Part shown: positions 8,522 through 15,781 of the stretch, piece after piece
Layout: each line of letters starts with the position of its first letter
Position numbering within the stretch: the first letter of the stretch is position 1
DNA from: Cryomorphaceae bacterium
GTDB taxonomy: Bacteria; Bacteroidota; Bacteroidia; Flavobacteriales; Schleiferiaceae
NCBI GenBank assembly: GCA_013205365.1
Contig: JABMNC010000043.1
Location: 1 to 32,018 of the forward strand
Direction of reading: 5' to 3'
Length of the DNA: 32,018 nt
The notes under the pieces: generated by a model
Databases searched by the model: none
What the model was told of the DNA's origin: nothing
Seen by the model: only the letters and a program-made list of their open reading frames with translations
Position numbers and translations under genes: made by a program

Positions 8522-9244
8522 GGCTACAGCGGGGAGCATCAGGGGCATGTCTATGGCCAAAATGAAGCAGGACGTCAGCGCTTCTACCGATGCTTCGGGC
8601 GCTTCGCTCAGGGCGATTCCGTCACGGACTTCTAATGCCTGGCCCGCAATTAGCGCGGAGCCCTCAATTACAAAGAAATAAACTCCATTGCCGCTTCGTT
8701 TGGTCGCGTAGCTTCTCGTGGTGCCGGCCTTCATTCGGGTCAGCGAAAACCAAGCCTGCTGGTGAATGGGCATGGCATCCCCCTGCCCCAAAGGATTCAC
8801 CACCGCATGCCATTCTTGGTCAAGTGCCGCAAGGTCATAAAAGCGCTGCTCGTAGCGTGGCTCCACATCCCGACGCTCCGGGAATATCCAAATTTGAAGG
8901 AGCGAACAGGGTTCGGTCTTGCTGGCATTGTATTCAGAGTGCACCAACCCCGTTCCTGCGCTCATGGCCTGAACTTCGCCCATGCGAAGCACCTCTTGGT
9001 TCCCCATCGAGTCCTGATGCTCTAAGGCTCCCGACAGGGGAATCGTCACAATCTCCATGTTGTCGTGCGGATGCTTGCCAAAGCCCGTTCCGCCGGCAAT
9101 CCAGTCGTCGTTGAGCACACGCAAAACACCGAAATGGTCGCGCGCGGGATTCCGGTAGGACGCGAACGAAAAGGTGTGCGAAGTTTTGAGCCAGCCGTGG
9201 TCGGCGTATCCTCGGGATGCGGCGGAGTGAAAAACAGTCTTCAA
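8519..9244 (-). CDS. Pirin family protein (cupin)
   Basis: Pirins are two-domain cupin proteins; some bacterial members oxidise quercetin, but most have no known substrate. The protein shows the N-terminal family pattern KTVFHSAASRGYADHGW and HTFSFASY, the pirin metal-site segment GFGKHPHDNMEIVTIPLSG, and the LVHSEYNAS stretch. The metal-binding histidines in KHPHDNME are kept. The start is taken as TTG at 9244 because homologues begin MKTVFHKA; a GTG at 9331 would add 29 residues without family similarity and would extend past the divergent pyrC-like promoter. On this choice it is 241 residues. It is followed 13 bases later by ffh, which has its own promoter. The start codon is uncertain; the family is secure. 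Confidence 0.85.
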   Translation of the reverse strand: MKTVFHSAASRGYADHGWLKTSHTFSFASYRNPARDHFGVLRVLNDDWIAGGTGFGKHPHDNMEIVTIPLSGALEHQDSMGNQEVLRMGEVQAMSAGTGLVHSEYNASKTEPCSLLQIWIFPERRDVEPRYEQRFYDLAALDQEWHAVVNPLGQGDAMPIHQQAWFSLTRMKAGTTRSYATKRSGNGVYFFVIEGSALIAGQALEVRDGIALSEAPEASVEALTSCFILAIDMPLMLPAVA

Positions 9245-9347
9245 TGGTGCATTTTTTAGCTGCGTAAAGTTCGAGTACCATGGTCTACTTTTTGCTGCTT
9301 GTCTTAAATATTTTGGGCCCCTTGGATTCACTTGGAACTAAAAAAAC

Positions 9348-9355
9348 TACCTTTG
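9348..9355 (+). promoter_or_regulatory. TAnnTTTG -7 element for the dihydroorotase-like gene
   Basis: TACCTTTG matches the consensus exactly and ends 8 bases before the ATG at 9364. A TTG at 9322-9324 lies 23 bases upstream and could be the -33 element. The position supports ATG 9364 as the true start over an upstream ATG at 9280, which would lie upstream of the promoter. Confidence 0.6.
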
Positions 9356-9363
9356 CAGAGTCT

Positions 9364-10620
9364 ATGATTTATGGTGAATTCATTCTGCCGAGCGTTCAAG
9401 TCGTGGATCCTCGCTCCCCTTTTCACGGACGCACCGTGGACATCCTTGTTGTTGACGGCCAGGTCAGGGCTATCGATGAGGCAAACAGCCTGAATAATGC
9501 ACCTATTATTGAATGGGCACGCGGACTTTTACTGAGTCCGGGTTGGATTGACGGGCGCGCTCGATCGGGAGCTCCAGGGCATGAGGAGCGAGAAAACTAC
9601 GATTCTCTGGTCGCAGCAGCGTGCAATGGAGGTTTTACGCACGTTGCCTTGATGCCGTCAACCCATCCCGCTAGAGACAATCGGCCTAGTATTGAAGCAA
9701 TTCCCGAGTACGACTCTCTGGCTTGGATTCCCATAGGGGCCCTAACCCAAGGCCTAAACGGCGAACGATTGGCCGAGCTGGCAGACATGCGAGAAGCGGG
9801 TGCCTTGGCATTCTCTGACGACAAGCACCCAATCGACCACCCGCATACCCTTCAGCTTGCTCTGGAATACGCGCAGGGCTTGGATGCACGGGTTTGGAGT
9901 TTTGCCATGGAACGCAGCCTATGCCCAACCGGAGTAGCGCACGAAGGAGCCGCAGCCTTAAAATCAGGCATGGCCGTAATTCCGCGTTTGGCCGAAACCG
10001 TCCGCGTGCAGCGCGACTTGGCCATTGCCGAGTATGCCGGGGGAGCAATTCACCTCTCTGGCCTGTCTTGCGAAGAAAGCGTTGACCTCATTCGCCAAGC
10101 CAAGCTCAAGGGAATTAACGCGACCGCAGACGTCGCCATTGCCAACCTTGTGGGCAGCGAATCCGACGTAGAATCCTACAATACCGCTTACAAAGTTCTT
10201 CCACCACTTCGCAGCGAGTCCGATCAAATGGCACTTTGGGCCGGACTCTACGACGGTACCATCGATCTTGTGGTAAGCGACCATGACCCAATGGATCATG
10301 AGCTAAAGAACTGCGAATGGGGCAGCGCCAGCTTTGGCGCAGCGACCATAGAACGAACCTTTGGATGGTTTATGGCCAAGCAGAGGAGCCAAGACGCATT
10401 AGAATTGTGGGTTGAGGCCGTGGCTCACCGAGCTCGGAGGATTTTTGGACTAGGCACCGTGACCGTAAACGTCGGGAGCCCCGCAGACTTTACCCTTTTT
10501 CGGCTCGATGGCGAGCCGAAGGAGCACGCCAGCTTAGGGGTAAACTACCCCGACTGGCAGCAAGTAGGCCGAGCAGAAGGCGTAGTCCTAGACTGCGCGG
10601 TTTGGCAGGCTGGTTCCTAA
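9364..10620 (+). CDS. Dihydroorotase-like amidohydrolase lacking the metal ligands
   Basis: This 418-residue amidohydrolase-fold protein resembles dihydroorotase, the third step of pyrimidine synthesis. Recognisable blocks are VVDPRSPFHGRTVDILVVDG, LLLSPGWID, GGFTHVALMPSTHP, LSCEESVDLIRQAK and VSDHDPMDHE. The zinc ligands of active enzymes are mostly missing. The usual DxHxH reads DGRAR; the HPED-type histidine position reads FAMERS; the HHL segment reads DVAIANL. It is therefore probably not catalytic, like the inactive dihydroorotase homologues that some bacteria keep as partners of aspartate transcarbamoylase. I recall similar sequences in other Bacteroidota. ATG 9364 is preferred because a promoter lies between it and the ATG at 9280. 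It is convergent with the metallo-hydrolase gene, the stops being one base apart. Confidence 0.82.
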   Translation: MIYGEFILPSVQVVDPRSPFHGRTVDILVVDGQVRAIDEANSLNNAPIIEWARGLLLSPGWIDGRARSGAPGHEERENYDSLVAAACNGGFTHVALMPSTHPARDNRPSIEAIPEYDSLAWIPIGALTQGLNGERLAELADMREAGALAFSDDKHPIDHPHTLQLALEYAQGLDARVWSFAMERSLCPTGVAHEGAAALKSGMAVIPRLAETVRVQRDLAIAEYAGGAIHLSGLSCEESVDLIRQAKLKGINATADVAIANLVGSESDVESYNTAYKVLPPLRSESDQMALWAGLYDGTIDLVVSDHDPMDHELKNCEWGSASFGAATIERTFGWFMAKQRSQDALELWVEAVAHRARRIFGLGTVTVNVGSPADFTLFRLDGEPKEHASLGVNYPDWQQVGRAEGVVLDCAVWQAGS

Positions 10621-10621
10621 A

Positions 10622-11395
10622 CTACACCTCGAGACGCAGGCCGTCGTAGGCAAGGTGAATTCCATCAGGAAGATCAGCATCCACCTGGTCGTGCAGGCCC
10701 ATTTGATGCGATATGTGCGTCAGGTAGACCCTTGGGACCTTCGTTAACTGAGCAAATTCAATGGCTTCATCAAGACTAAAATGCGAAGAATGCGGGGTCT
10801 TTCGCAGGGCATTGACCACCAGAATTTGGGCGCCCGAGATTTTAAGTCGCTCGGACTCATCCATGCCCGATAAGTCGGTAAGGTAGACCAAGGGTCCAAC
10901 CCTGAAGCCAAGCGTCGGGAAGGTTCCGTGCCTGCCTAAAATGGGAATCCACACTTGATCACCGATGGTAAAAGTGCGGTCATAATGAATGCGGTTCACC
11001 TCGAACTCCGGAGCGCCGGGGTAGCGTTCGCTGCTGAATGCGTAGGCAAACTGCTCGCGAAGCCTCCGCTCCACTCGTTCGCTGGCCCATAGGGGCATGG
11101 CTTTACGGCTGCTAAAAATAAGGGGCCTCAGGTCGTCAAGCCCCGAAACGTGGTCCATGTGCTCGTGGGTCAGTACTACGGCATTCAAACTGCAGTGCTC
11201 CGATCGCAAAATTTGCTGCCTGAAGTCTGGTCCGCAATCAATTAGAACAGAGGTCGAGCCCGTGGAGACCACAACGGATGAACGAAACCTTGCATCCTTT
11301 GGATTTGGAGAGCAGCAGACTGGGCAATGGCATCCGATAATAGGCACTCCCTGACTGGTTCCGCTACCAAAAAAATCAAGTATAATTGGGGGCAT
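10622..11395 (-). CDS. PhnP-like metallo-beta-lactamase-fold hydrolase
   Basis: This 257-residue protein has the metallo-beta-lactamase fold with the dinuclear metal motif THEHMDH (H77, H79, D81, H82). It also has an N-terminal GCHCPVC segment (C22, C24, C27) resembling the structural zinc site of PhnP, the phosphoribosyl 1,2-cyclic phosphodiesterase. The later ligands appear in LTDLSG and THISHQM. No phosphonate-degradation gene is near, so the substrate is uncertain; in Bacteroidota such genes are generally annotated only as MBL-fold hydrolases. It is transcribed alone from a TACATTTG element ending 5 bases before the ATG. Confidence 0.88.
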   Translation of the reverse strand: MPPIILDFFGSGTSQGVPIIGCHCPVCCSPNPKDARFRSSVVVSTGSTSVLIDCGPDFRQQILRSEHCSLNAVVLTHEHMDHVSGLDDLRPLIFSSRKAMPLWASERVERRLREQFAYAFSSERYPGAPEFEVNRIHYDRTFTIGDQVWIPILGRHGTFPTLGFRVGPLVYLTDLSGMDESERLKISGAQILVVNALRKTPHSSHFSLDEAIEFAQLTKVPRVYLTHISHQMGLHDQVDADLPDGIHLAYDGLRLEV

Positions 11396-11400
11396 TGATT

Positions 11401-11408
11401 CAAATGTA
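11401..11408 (-). promoter_or_regulatory. TAnnTTTG -7 element for the PhnP-like hydrolase gene
   Basis: TACATTTG on the minus strand matches the consensus exactly and is 5 bases from the ATG at 11395. It sits 3 bases from an oppositely oriented element at 11412, so the two divergent promoters overlap. Confidence 0.55.
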
Positions 11409-11411
11409 CGC

Positions 11412-11419
11412 TACCTTTA
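11412..11419 (+). promoter_or_regulatory. -7-like element for the 467-residue unknown gene
   Basis: TACCTTTA matches seven of eight positions of TAnnTTTG (counting the two free positions) and ends 4 bases before the ATG at 11424. If the gene starts there, the transcript would be leaderless or nearly so. A second in-frame ATG lies three codons later. Confidence 0.42.
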
Positions 11420-11423
11420 GGCT

Positions 11424-12827
11424 ATGGCTGATATGGTGTTAAGCGCCGCGCAAAAAGCGCTTCGAACCAACCTAAACCCCAATATTTACGGGTCTTTTGC
11501 AGAAATTGGCGCAGGACAAGAGACCGTGCGCCACTTTTTTAGGGCTGGCGGTGCCTCGGGGACCATTGCCAAGGCCATGAGCGCCTACGATAAGGAGTTT
11601 TCTGATGCCATTTATGGTCAAGAAGATGCCGGTCGTTACGTTACCGAGAACCGTTTGCGTAAGATGCTCAACCATGAGTACCAGCTTCTTCACGAACGCA
11701 TCAATCGAGAAACTTCTCCCGACAAATGCTTTTTTGCCTTTGCCAATACCGTGGCCACCATAAACTTTGCTAAAACATTCAAGGGTCATGGCTGGTTGGG
11801 CGTTCGCTACCAAACGCGGCCCGACCGTGAGGCCAACGAGGTTATTGTGCACGTGCGGCTCCACGAAGACAATCCCAAGTACCAGCAGGAAACCATTGGC
11901 GCAATGGGCGTCAACCTAATTTATGCGGCCTATAACCTTTACGAAGAACCTAAGAGTTTTTTATTAAGCCTTTACGACGGAATTGATCGCACGGCGATTG
12001 AAGTGGACCTCATTAATTTCTCTGGTCCGGACTTTGACCACATCGACAACAGGCTAATGTCGCTGCAGCTCATTAAGAATGGCTTTACCGACGCCGTTAT
12101 TTTTGGACCCGAAGGCAAAAACCTGCTGCCTGCGGAGTTGCTTTACAAAAAGAACATTTTGGCCATGCGCGGCAGCTTTCGCCCGGTAACACGGGTGAAT
12201 ATGGACATGATTAAAAAGGGCTACAAGCAGTTTATTAAATCTAAGAATGTTCAAAAAGAGGATGCCGTAGTTCTCTTTGAGATTACGCTAAATAACCTGC
12301 TTGCAGACGGGACGCTTGACGAGCAAGATTTCTTGGATCGCGCCGATATTCTCTGCAGCATTGGCCAAACCGTTTTGATTTCAAACTACCAGGAATACTA
12401 TCGCCTGGTAGACTACTTCGCAGGCTTTACCAAAAAGCGTATTGGACTAATCATGGGCATACCCTCTCTTCAAGAGATTTTTGACGAGAAGTACTACGAA
12501 CACCTAACCGGCGGAATCCTTGAGGCCATGGGTCGACTCTTCAGTAAAAGTTTGGTTATTTATGCCTACCCCTTTCGCGGTGAAGCGAGCATTACTACGG
12601 TAAGCGACATCGTGGTGAACGATCTCTTTAAAAACATCTTCGACTACCTGAAGCAGACCCGCCGGGTTCGCGACATTGAAGATTTTGACCCTGATATTCT
12701 AAGTATTTGGAGCCGTGAAGTGCTGCGCAAAATCCGCACCGGAGAAACCGGGTGGGAGGACTCTCTGCCGACCTACGTCGATAAAATCATTAAAGAAAAG
12801 GGTCTTTTTGGCTACCCCAAGGCCTAG
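11424..12827 (+). CDS. Conserved protein of unknown function, 467 aa
   Basis: I do not recognise a characterised family. The protein has no signal peptide and no membrane segment, so it is probably cytosolic, and its composition is that of a regular globular protein. Its N-terminus contains NPNIYGSFAEIGAGQETVRHF followed by GGASGTIAKAMSAYDKEFSD, a glycine- and alanine-rich stretch that could form a nucleotide or cofactor loop. Other distinct blocks are GAMGVNLIYAAYNLYEEP, DNRLMSLQLIKNGFTDAVIF, a cysteine-poor middle, and GEASITTVSDIVVNDLFKNIF. I believe homologues exist across Bacteroidota and a few other phyla, but this is from memory. It stands alone, with a divergent promoter on the left and a possible terminator on the right. 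Confidence 0.8.
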   Translation: MADMVLSAAQKALRTNLNPNIYGSFAEIGAGQETVRHFFRAGGASGTIAKAMSAYDKEFSDAIYGQEDAGRYVTENRLRKMLNHEYQLLHERINRETSPDKCFFAFANTVATINFAKTFKGHGWLGVRYQTRPDREANEVIVHVRLHEDNPKYQQETIGAMGVNLIYAAYNLYEEPKSFLLSLYDGIDRTAIEVDLINFSGPDFDHIDNRLMSLQLIKNGFTDAVIFGPEGKNLLPAELLYKKNILAMRGSFRPVTRVNMDMIKKGYKQFIKSKNVQKEDAVVLFEITLNNLLADGTLDEQDFLDRADILCSIGQTVLISNYQEYYRLVDYFAGFTKKRIGLIMGIPSLQEIFDEKYYEHLTGGILEAMGRLFSKSLVIYAYPFRGEASITTVSDIVVNDLFKNIFDYLKQTRRVRDIEDFDPDILSIWSREVLRKIRTGETGWEDSLPTYVDKIIKEKGLFGYPKA

Positions 12828-12840
12828 CTTACGTTAGCCT
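12820..12840 (+). terminator. Possible terminator after the 467-residue unknown gene
   Basis: AGGC-C-TAGC pairs with GTTAGCCT around a TTAC loop, giving an eight-pair stem with one bulged C and one G-U pair. It overlaps the end of the coding region. A run of five T at 12856-12860 follows, but 15 bases later, so a classical intrinsic terminator is only partly met. Confidence 0.35.
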
Positions 12841-12858
12841 GATCCGATTAAACCCTTT

Positions 12859-14169
12859 TTAGTAACCTGCCGACAAGGCGGACTTGTATCGTTCAAGGCA
12901 ACGCTGTCGCGCAAAAGAATGATCCACGATGGGTTTGGGGTATTTAGCCGTTCCGAATTCAGGGATCCATTGCTTGACGTAGGCCATCTTGGGGTCAAAC
13001 TTCTCAAGTTGACTCTGGGGATTAAATATTCTAAAGTAGGGTGCGGCGTCGTTGCCTGACCCGCTTGCCCACTGCCATCCCCCTACGTTACTAGCCTGGT
13101 CGTAGTCCAGTAGTTTTTGAGCAAAGTAGGCCTCGCCCCATCGCCAATCAATCAGCAAGTGCTTGGTCAAAAAACTTGCTACCACCATGCGCACCCGATT
13201 GTGCATGAATCCGGTGGCGTTTAGCTGGCGCATGCCGGCATCGACCATAGGGTAACCGGTGCGTCCCTCGCACCAAGAATTAAAGTTTTCTTCGGAAGTT
13301 TCCCATTCAATCCGGTCGTAGGCTGGCTTCACCGCCTTGCTCGGACTGTCGGGAAAGTGGTAGAGGAGCATCTGGTAAAAATCCCTCCAAATGAGCTCAC
13401 TGACAAAGGTCTCGCTGTGGTCGGCCGCATGGCGAAGCAGCTTCCGAATGCTCAGGGTTCCGAAGCGAAGGTGTAGGCCAAGGCGCGTGGTTCCCTGTTC
13501 TTCCGCCGGAAAATTGCGTCGACTGGCATAGGCACGAATCACCTCATCGCTCCACACTCGGGGCGGAACAGGAAGATCCGACGGGCTAAAGTTCATGGAT
13601 TCGAGGCTTGGAATCGGCTTGACCGACGGCTCTTTGCGGAGTCCGCTTGATAGAAGCTCTAATGAATTAAAGTGATTAATCCCCTCTTGGGCCAAGCGCT
13701 CGCGCCACCTGCGGCTGTAGGGAGTAAAGACCGAATAGGCAGTGCCGTCGCCTTTGGCAACCTCAGACTTTTCAAAAACAACATGGTCTTTGGTGCCTTT
13801 GAACCACCTTCCCTCGCTTTGGTAGAGTTGCTCTATTTGCTCGTCCCGCTTACGGGCATAGGGCTCGTAGTCGCGGTTGGCAAAAACCCCTTGAATTTCA
13901 GGATGTTCCGACAACCATTGACGGTGAGCCTCCAGAGGGCTGCCGTAGTGCACCCAAAGCTTGCTACCCCAAGCAGCCAGCTCCATATTGATTTGGTGCA
14001 GCTCCTGGTGTATGAACTGTACCCTCGCGTCACTGCGGTTCTCGAGTTTGTCAAGGATTTCGCGGTCAAATACAAATACCAGTTGAACCGGAACTCCCGT
14101 TTGTAGCGCCCGACACAGGCCTGCATTGTCTTCGAGACGAAGGTCGCGACGAAACCAAAACAAAACCAT
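12859..14169 (-). CDS. phrB: Deoxyribodipyrimidine photolyase (class I, cryptochrome/photolyase family)
   Basis: This flavoprotein uses blue or near-UV light to reverse cyclobutane pyrimidine dimers. It has the normal 436-residue length and the photolyase opening LFWFRRDLRLEDN, the antenna-binding N-terminal Rossmann domain, and the C-terminal FAD domain. The FAD domain shows WCEGRTGYPMVDAGMRQL, TGFMHNRVRMVVASFLTK, DWRWGEAYF, LLDYDQASNVGGWQWASGSG and APYFRIFNP. Tryptophans in DWRWGEAYF and GGWQWA fit the electron-transfer chain that reduces FAD. It is the last gene of the sigma factor-carotenoid-pterin operon, 2 bases after folE. That fits co-induction by light and a possible need for a folate or pterin antenna. 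A DASH cryptochrome is less likely: the length and the N-terminus fit class I enzymes. Confidence 0.95.
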   Translation of the reverse strand: MVLFWFRRDLRLEDNAGLCRALQTGVPVQLVFVFDREILDKLENRSDARVQFIHQELHQINMELAAWGSKLWVHYGSPLEAHRQWLSEHPEIQGVFANRDYEPYARKRDEQIEQLYQSEGRWFKGTKDHVVFEKSEVAKGDGTAYSVFTPYSRRWRERLAQEGINHFNSLELLSSGLRKEPSVKPIPSLESMNFSPSDLPVPPRVWSDEVIRAYASRRNFPAEEQGTTRLGLHLRFGTLSIRKLLRHAADHSETFVSELIWRDFYQMLLYHFPDSPSKAVKPAYDRIEWETSEENFNSWCEGRTGYPMVDAGMRQLNATGFMHNRVRMVVASFLTKHLLIDWRWGEAYFAQKLLDYDQASNVGGWQWASGSGNDAAPYFRIFNPQSQLEKFDPKMAYVKQWIPEFGTAKYPKPIVDHSFARQRCLERYKSALSAGY

Positions 14170-14171
14170 GG

Positions 14172-14843
14172 CTAAGCCTTGATCGCCTGTATGAATTCTG
14201 CGCGGGCAACTGGTTCACGAAATTTGCCGCTGAAGTGACTCGTCACGGTAGAGCTTTGCGCGTCTTCTACCCCACGCATTTTGACGCAGAGGTGCTCGGC
14301 ATCTAGGTAGACCGCCACGTCTTCGGTTTTAAGTACTTTTTTGAGCTCTGCAGCGATTTGCTCGGTCAGACGCTCTTGCACCTGAGGCCGTTTAGAAAAG
14401 TACCGCACCAAACGATTCAATTTTGACAGCCCTACTACCTCTCCCGAAGAGAAGTAGGCCACGTGGCAGACGCCCAAAATTGGCACAAAATGGTGCTCGC
14501 AGGTCGAGTGAAGCGTGATGTTTCGCTCAAGAATCATTTCTCCGTACTGGTACCGGTTCTCAAAAAGGGTAACCTCAGGTTTATTCAGGGGATTCAGGCC
14601 AGCAAACTGCTCCAAAACATACATTTTGGCCACCCTTCTCGGGGTATCTTTTAGGGAATCGTCGTTGAGATCCAGTCCAAGAATCTCCATTATGTCGCTG
14701 AATTTGCGGGCAATGCGTTCGATTTTATCGTCGTCGGGCTGCAGAAGATTTTCTTCAATAGTCGGTGTTGCACGTTCTCTGCTGTTGGCCGAGCGCACTC
14801 CGCTTGCCACAAGGGTTCCGTGAAAGGTTTTGTTAGGCTCCAT
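14172..14843 (-). CDS. folE: GTP cyclohydrolase I
   Basis: FolE converts GTP to 7,8-dihydroneopterin triphosphate and formate, the entry to folate, biopterin-type pterins and deazaguanines. Signatures are complete: DTPRRVAKMYV, the zinc site with C115 and H118 in STCEHHFVP and C186 in EHLCVKMRGV, and GLSKLNRLVRYFSKRPQVQERLT. The start at 14843 (MEPNKTF) overlaps the upstream pterin synthase by 11 bases; an ATG at 14873 would add ten residues and overlap by 41, and cannot be excluded. The protein is 223 residues. Its place inside a light-type operon next to a pterin synthase and before a photolyase suggests a dedicated, inducible pterin supply and not only housekeeping folate synthesis. Confidence 0.95.
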   Translation of the reverse strand: MEPNKTFHGTLVASGVRSANSRERATPTIEENLLQPDDDKIERIARKFSDIMEILGLDLNDDSLKDTPRRVAKMYVLEQFAGLNPLNKPEVTLFENRYQYGEMILERNITLHSTCEHHFVPILGVCHVAYFSSGEVVGLSKLNRLVRYFSKRPQVQERLTEQIAAELKKVLKTEDVAVYLDAEHLCVKMRGVEDAQSSTVTSHFSGKFREPVARAEFIQAIKA

Positions 14844-15258
14844 GGTATTCAACAAAATTTCGGGGTGTTTCATACAAAGTAATGTGAAGGTCGAGGGACG
14901 CGGGCAAATGGGGCCTCAGCCAGTGCCAAATCACTACCGCAATGTTCTCTGCGGACGGAACTCGGTCGGCAAATTCAGCAACTTCTTGGTTTAGGTTTCG
15001 GTGGTCAAGCTTAGCCTCAACCTCGCTTTTGATAAGGCTTGAAAGGGTACCCAGGTCAAACACATAGCCAGTCACCGAATCAATTTCTCCTGTTAATCTA
15101 ACGATAAGCTCATAATTGTGACCGTGGTAGTGCGGATTAGAGCACATGCCAAAATAGGCTTCGTTTTGGGCGTCTGTCCAATTTTTGACATAGAGTCGGT
15201 GCGCCGCATTGAAGTGCGCATGGCGACTTACCGATGCGCGTTGGTTCTCAAAATTCAT
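14833..15258 (-). CDS. ptpS: 6-pyruvoyl-tetrahydropterin synthase family protein (PTPS-II-type motif)
   Basis: This 141-residue COG0720 protein acts on dihydroneopterin triphosphate, the product of FolE, whose gene overlaps it. Zinc-site histidines are H20 (FNAAHRL), H45 and H47 (HGHNYEL). The catalytic cysteine C39 lies in CSNPHYHGH, so the spacing is C-x5-HGH. That is the motif of eukaryotic 6-pyruvoyl-tetrahydropterin synthase (PTPS-II); bacterial QueD has C-x3-HGH. The LDHRNLN aspartate and histidine and the late glutamate E130 are present. I therefore favour pyruvoyl-tetrahydropterin as product, but many such bacterial proteins are annotated as QueD and some members are promiscuous. Its ATG overlaps the idi stop (ATGA). 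Confidence 0.9.
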   Translation of the reverse strand: MNFENQRASVSRHAHFNAAHRLYVKNWTDAQNEAYFGMCSNPHYHGHNYELIVRLTGEIDSVTGYVFDLGTLSSLIKSEVEAKLDHRNLNQEVAEFADRVPSAENIAVVIWHWLRPHLPASLDLHITLYETPRNFVEYHGA

Positions 15259-15779
15259 AGCTTAAGTTGGCTTTGGTATTCGCGGAATATGATTTGAAAC
15301 CAAGCTGTGAATACCTCAGGATGCGAAGTCATTTCTTGGGAGAGCGCATCCATCGATGACCACCTCACGGATTCAACTTCGTTCCTATCGAGCTTCAATG
15401 CCCCGTCGTAGCGTCCAATTATGACATGGTCGAGCTCGTGCTCAATCAGGCCGTTGTCAAATTCTGCCCGATAAATAAAGTGAAACGACTCGCGAAGATC
15501 ATGCAGTTCATGGCCGTTGACTCCCAATTCTTCGCTCAGGCGCCTTTTTGCCGCCTCAATATTAGATTCTCCCTCGCGCTGGTGGCTGCAGCAGGAGTTA
15601 GTCCATAGCAAGGGGGAGTGGTATTTACCTGCGGCTCGCTGCTGGAGCAGGGTTTTACCTTCTGAGTTAATCAAAAAGACGGAGAAGGCGCGGTGAAGGA
15701 GTCCGAGTCGGTGGGCCTCAATCTTCTCCATCCGCCCGACCGGTTCATCGGCTTTATTGACGAGGATAACAGTCTCCAT
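15255..15779 (-). CDS. idi: Isopentenyl-diphosphate delta-isomerase, type I
   Basis: Idi interconverts isopentenyl and dimethylallyl diphosphate, balancing the precursors for C40 isoprenoids. The 174-residue Nudix-fold protein has the catalytic cysteine C64 in LWTNSCCSHQ, the Nudix-like segment EAAKRRLSEELG near 75, and the acid pair E113/E115 in IEHELDHV. These correspond to the metal and catalytic residues of the E. coli enzyme. It lies 2 bases after crtB and overlaps the pterin synthase gene by 4 bases, clearly part of the carotenoid operon. Type I is common in carotenoid clusters of Bacteroidota. Confidence 0.95.
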   Translation of the reverse strand: METVILVNKADEPVGRMEKIEAHRLGLLHRAFSVFLINSEGKTLLQQRAAGKYHSPLLWTNSCCSHQREGESNIEAAKRRLSEELGVNGHELHDLRESFHFIYRAEFDNGLIEHELDHVIIGRYDGALKLDRNEVESVRWSSMDALSQEMTSHPEVFTAWFQIIFREYQSQLKL

Positions 15780-15781
15780 AA

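Noticed and set aside
8590-9114. 174-codon plus-strand reading frame opposite the pirin gene
   Set aside because: Antisense shadow; proline, serine and arginine-rich composition and no start signals.
9280-9363. Extra 28-residue N-terminus for the dihydroorotase-like protein
   Set aside because: The extension is hydrophobic but unrelated to the family, and an exact TACCTTTG promoter element lies between the two ATGs.
14833-15258. Calling the pterin synthase QueD because queE is in the same window
   Set aside because: The C-x5-HGH spacing and the overlap with folE inside the carotenoid/photolyase operon fit PTPS-II better; queE is about 8.5 kb away in another operon. QueD remains possible.
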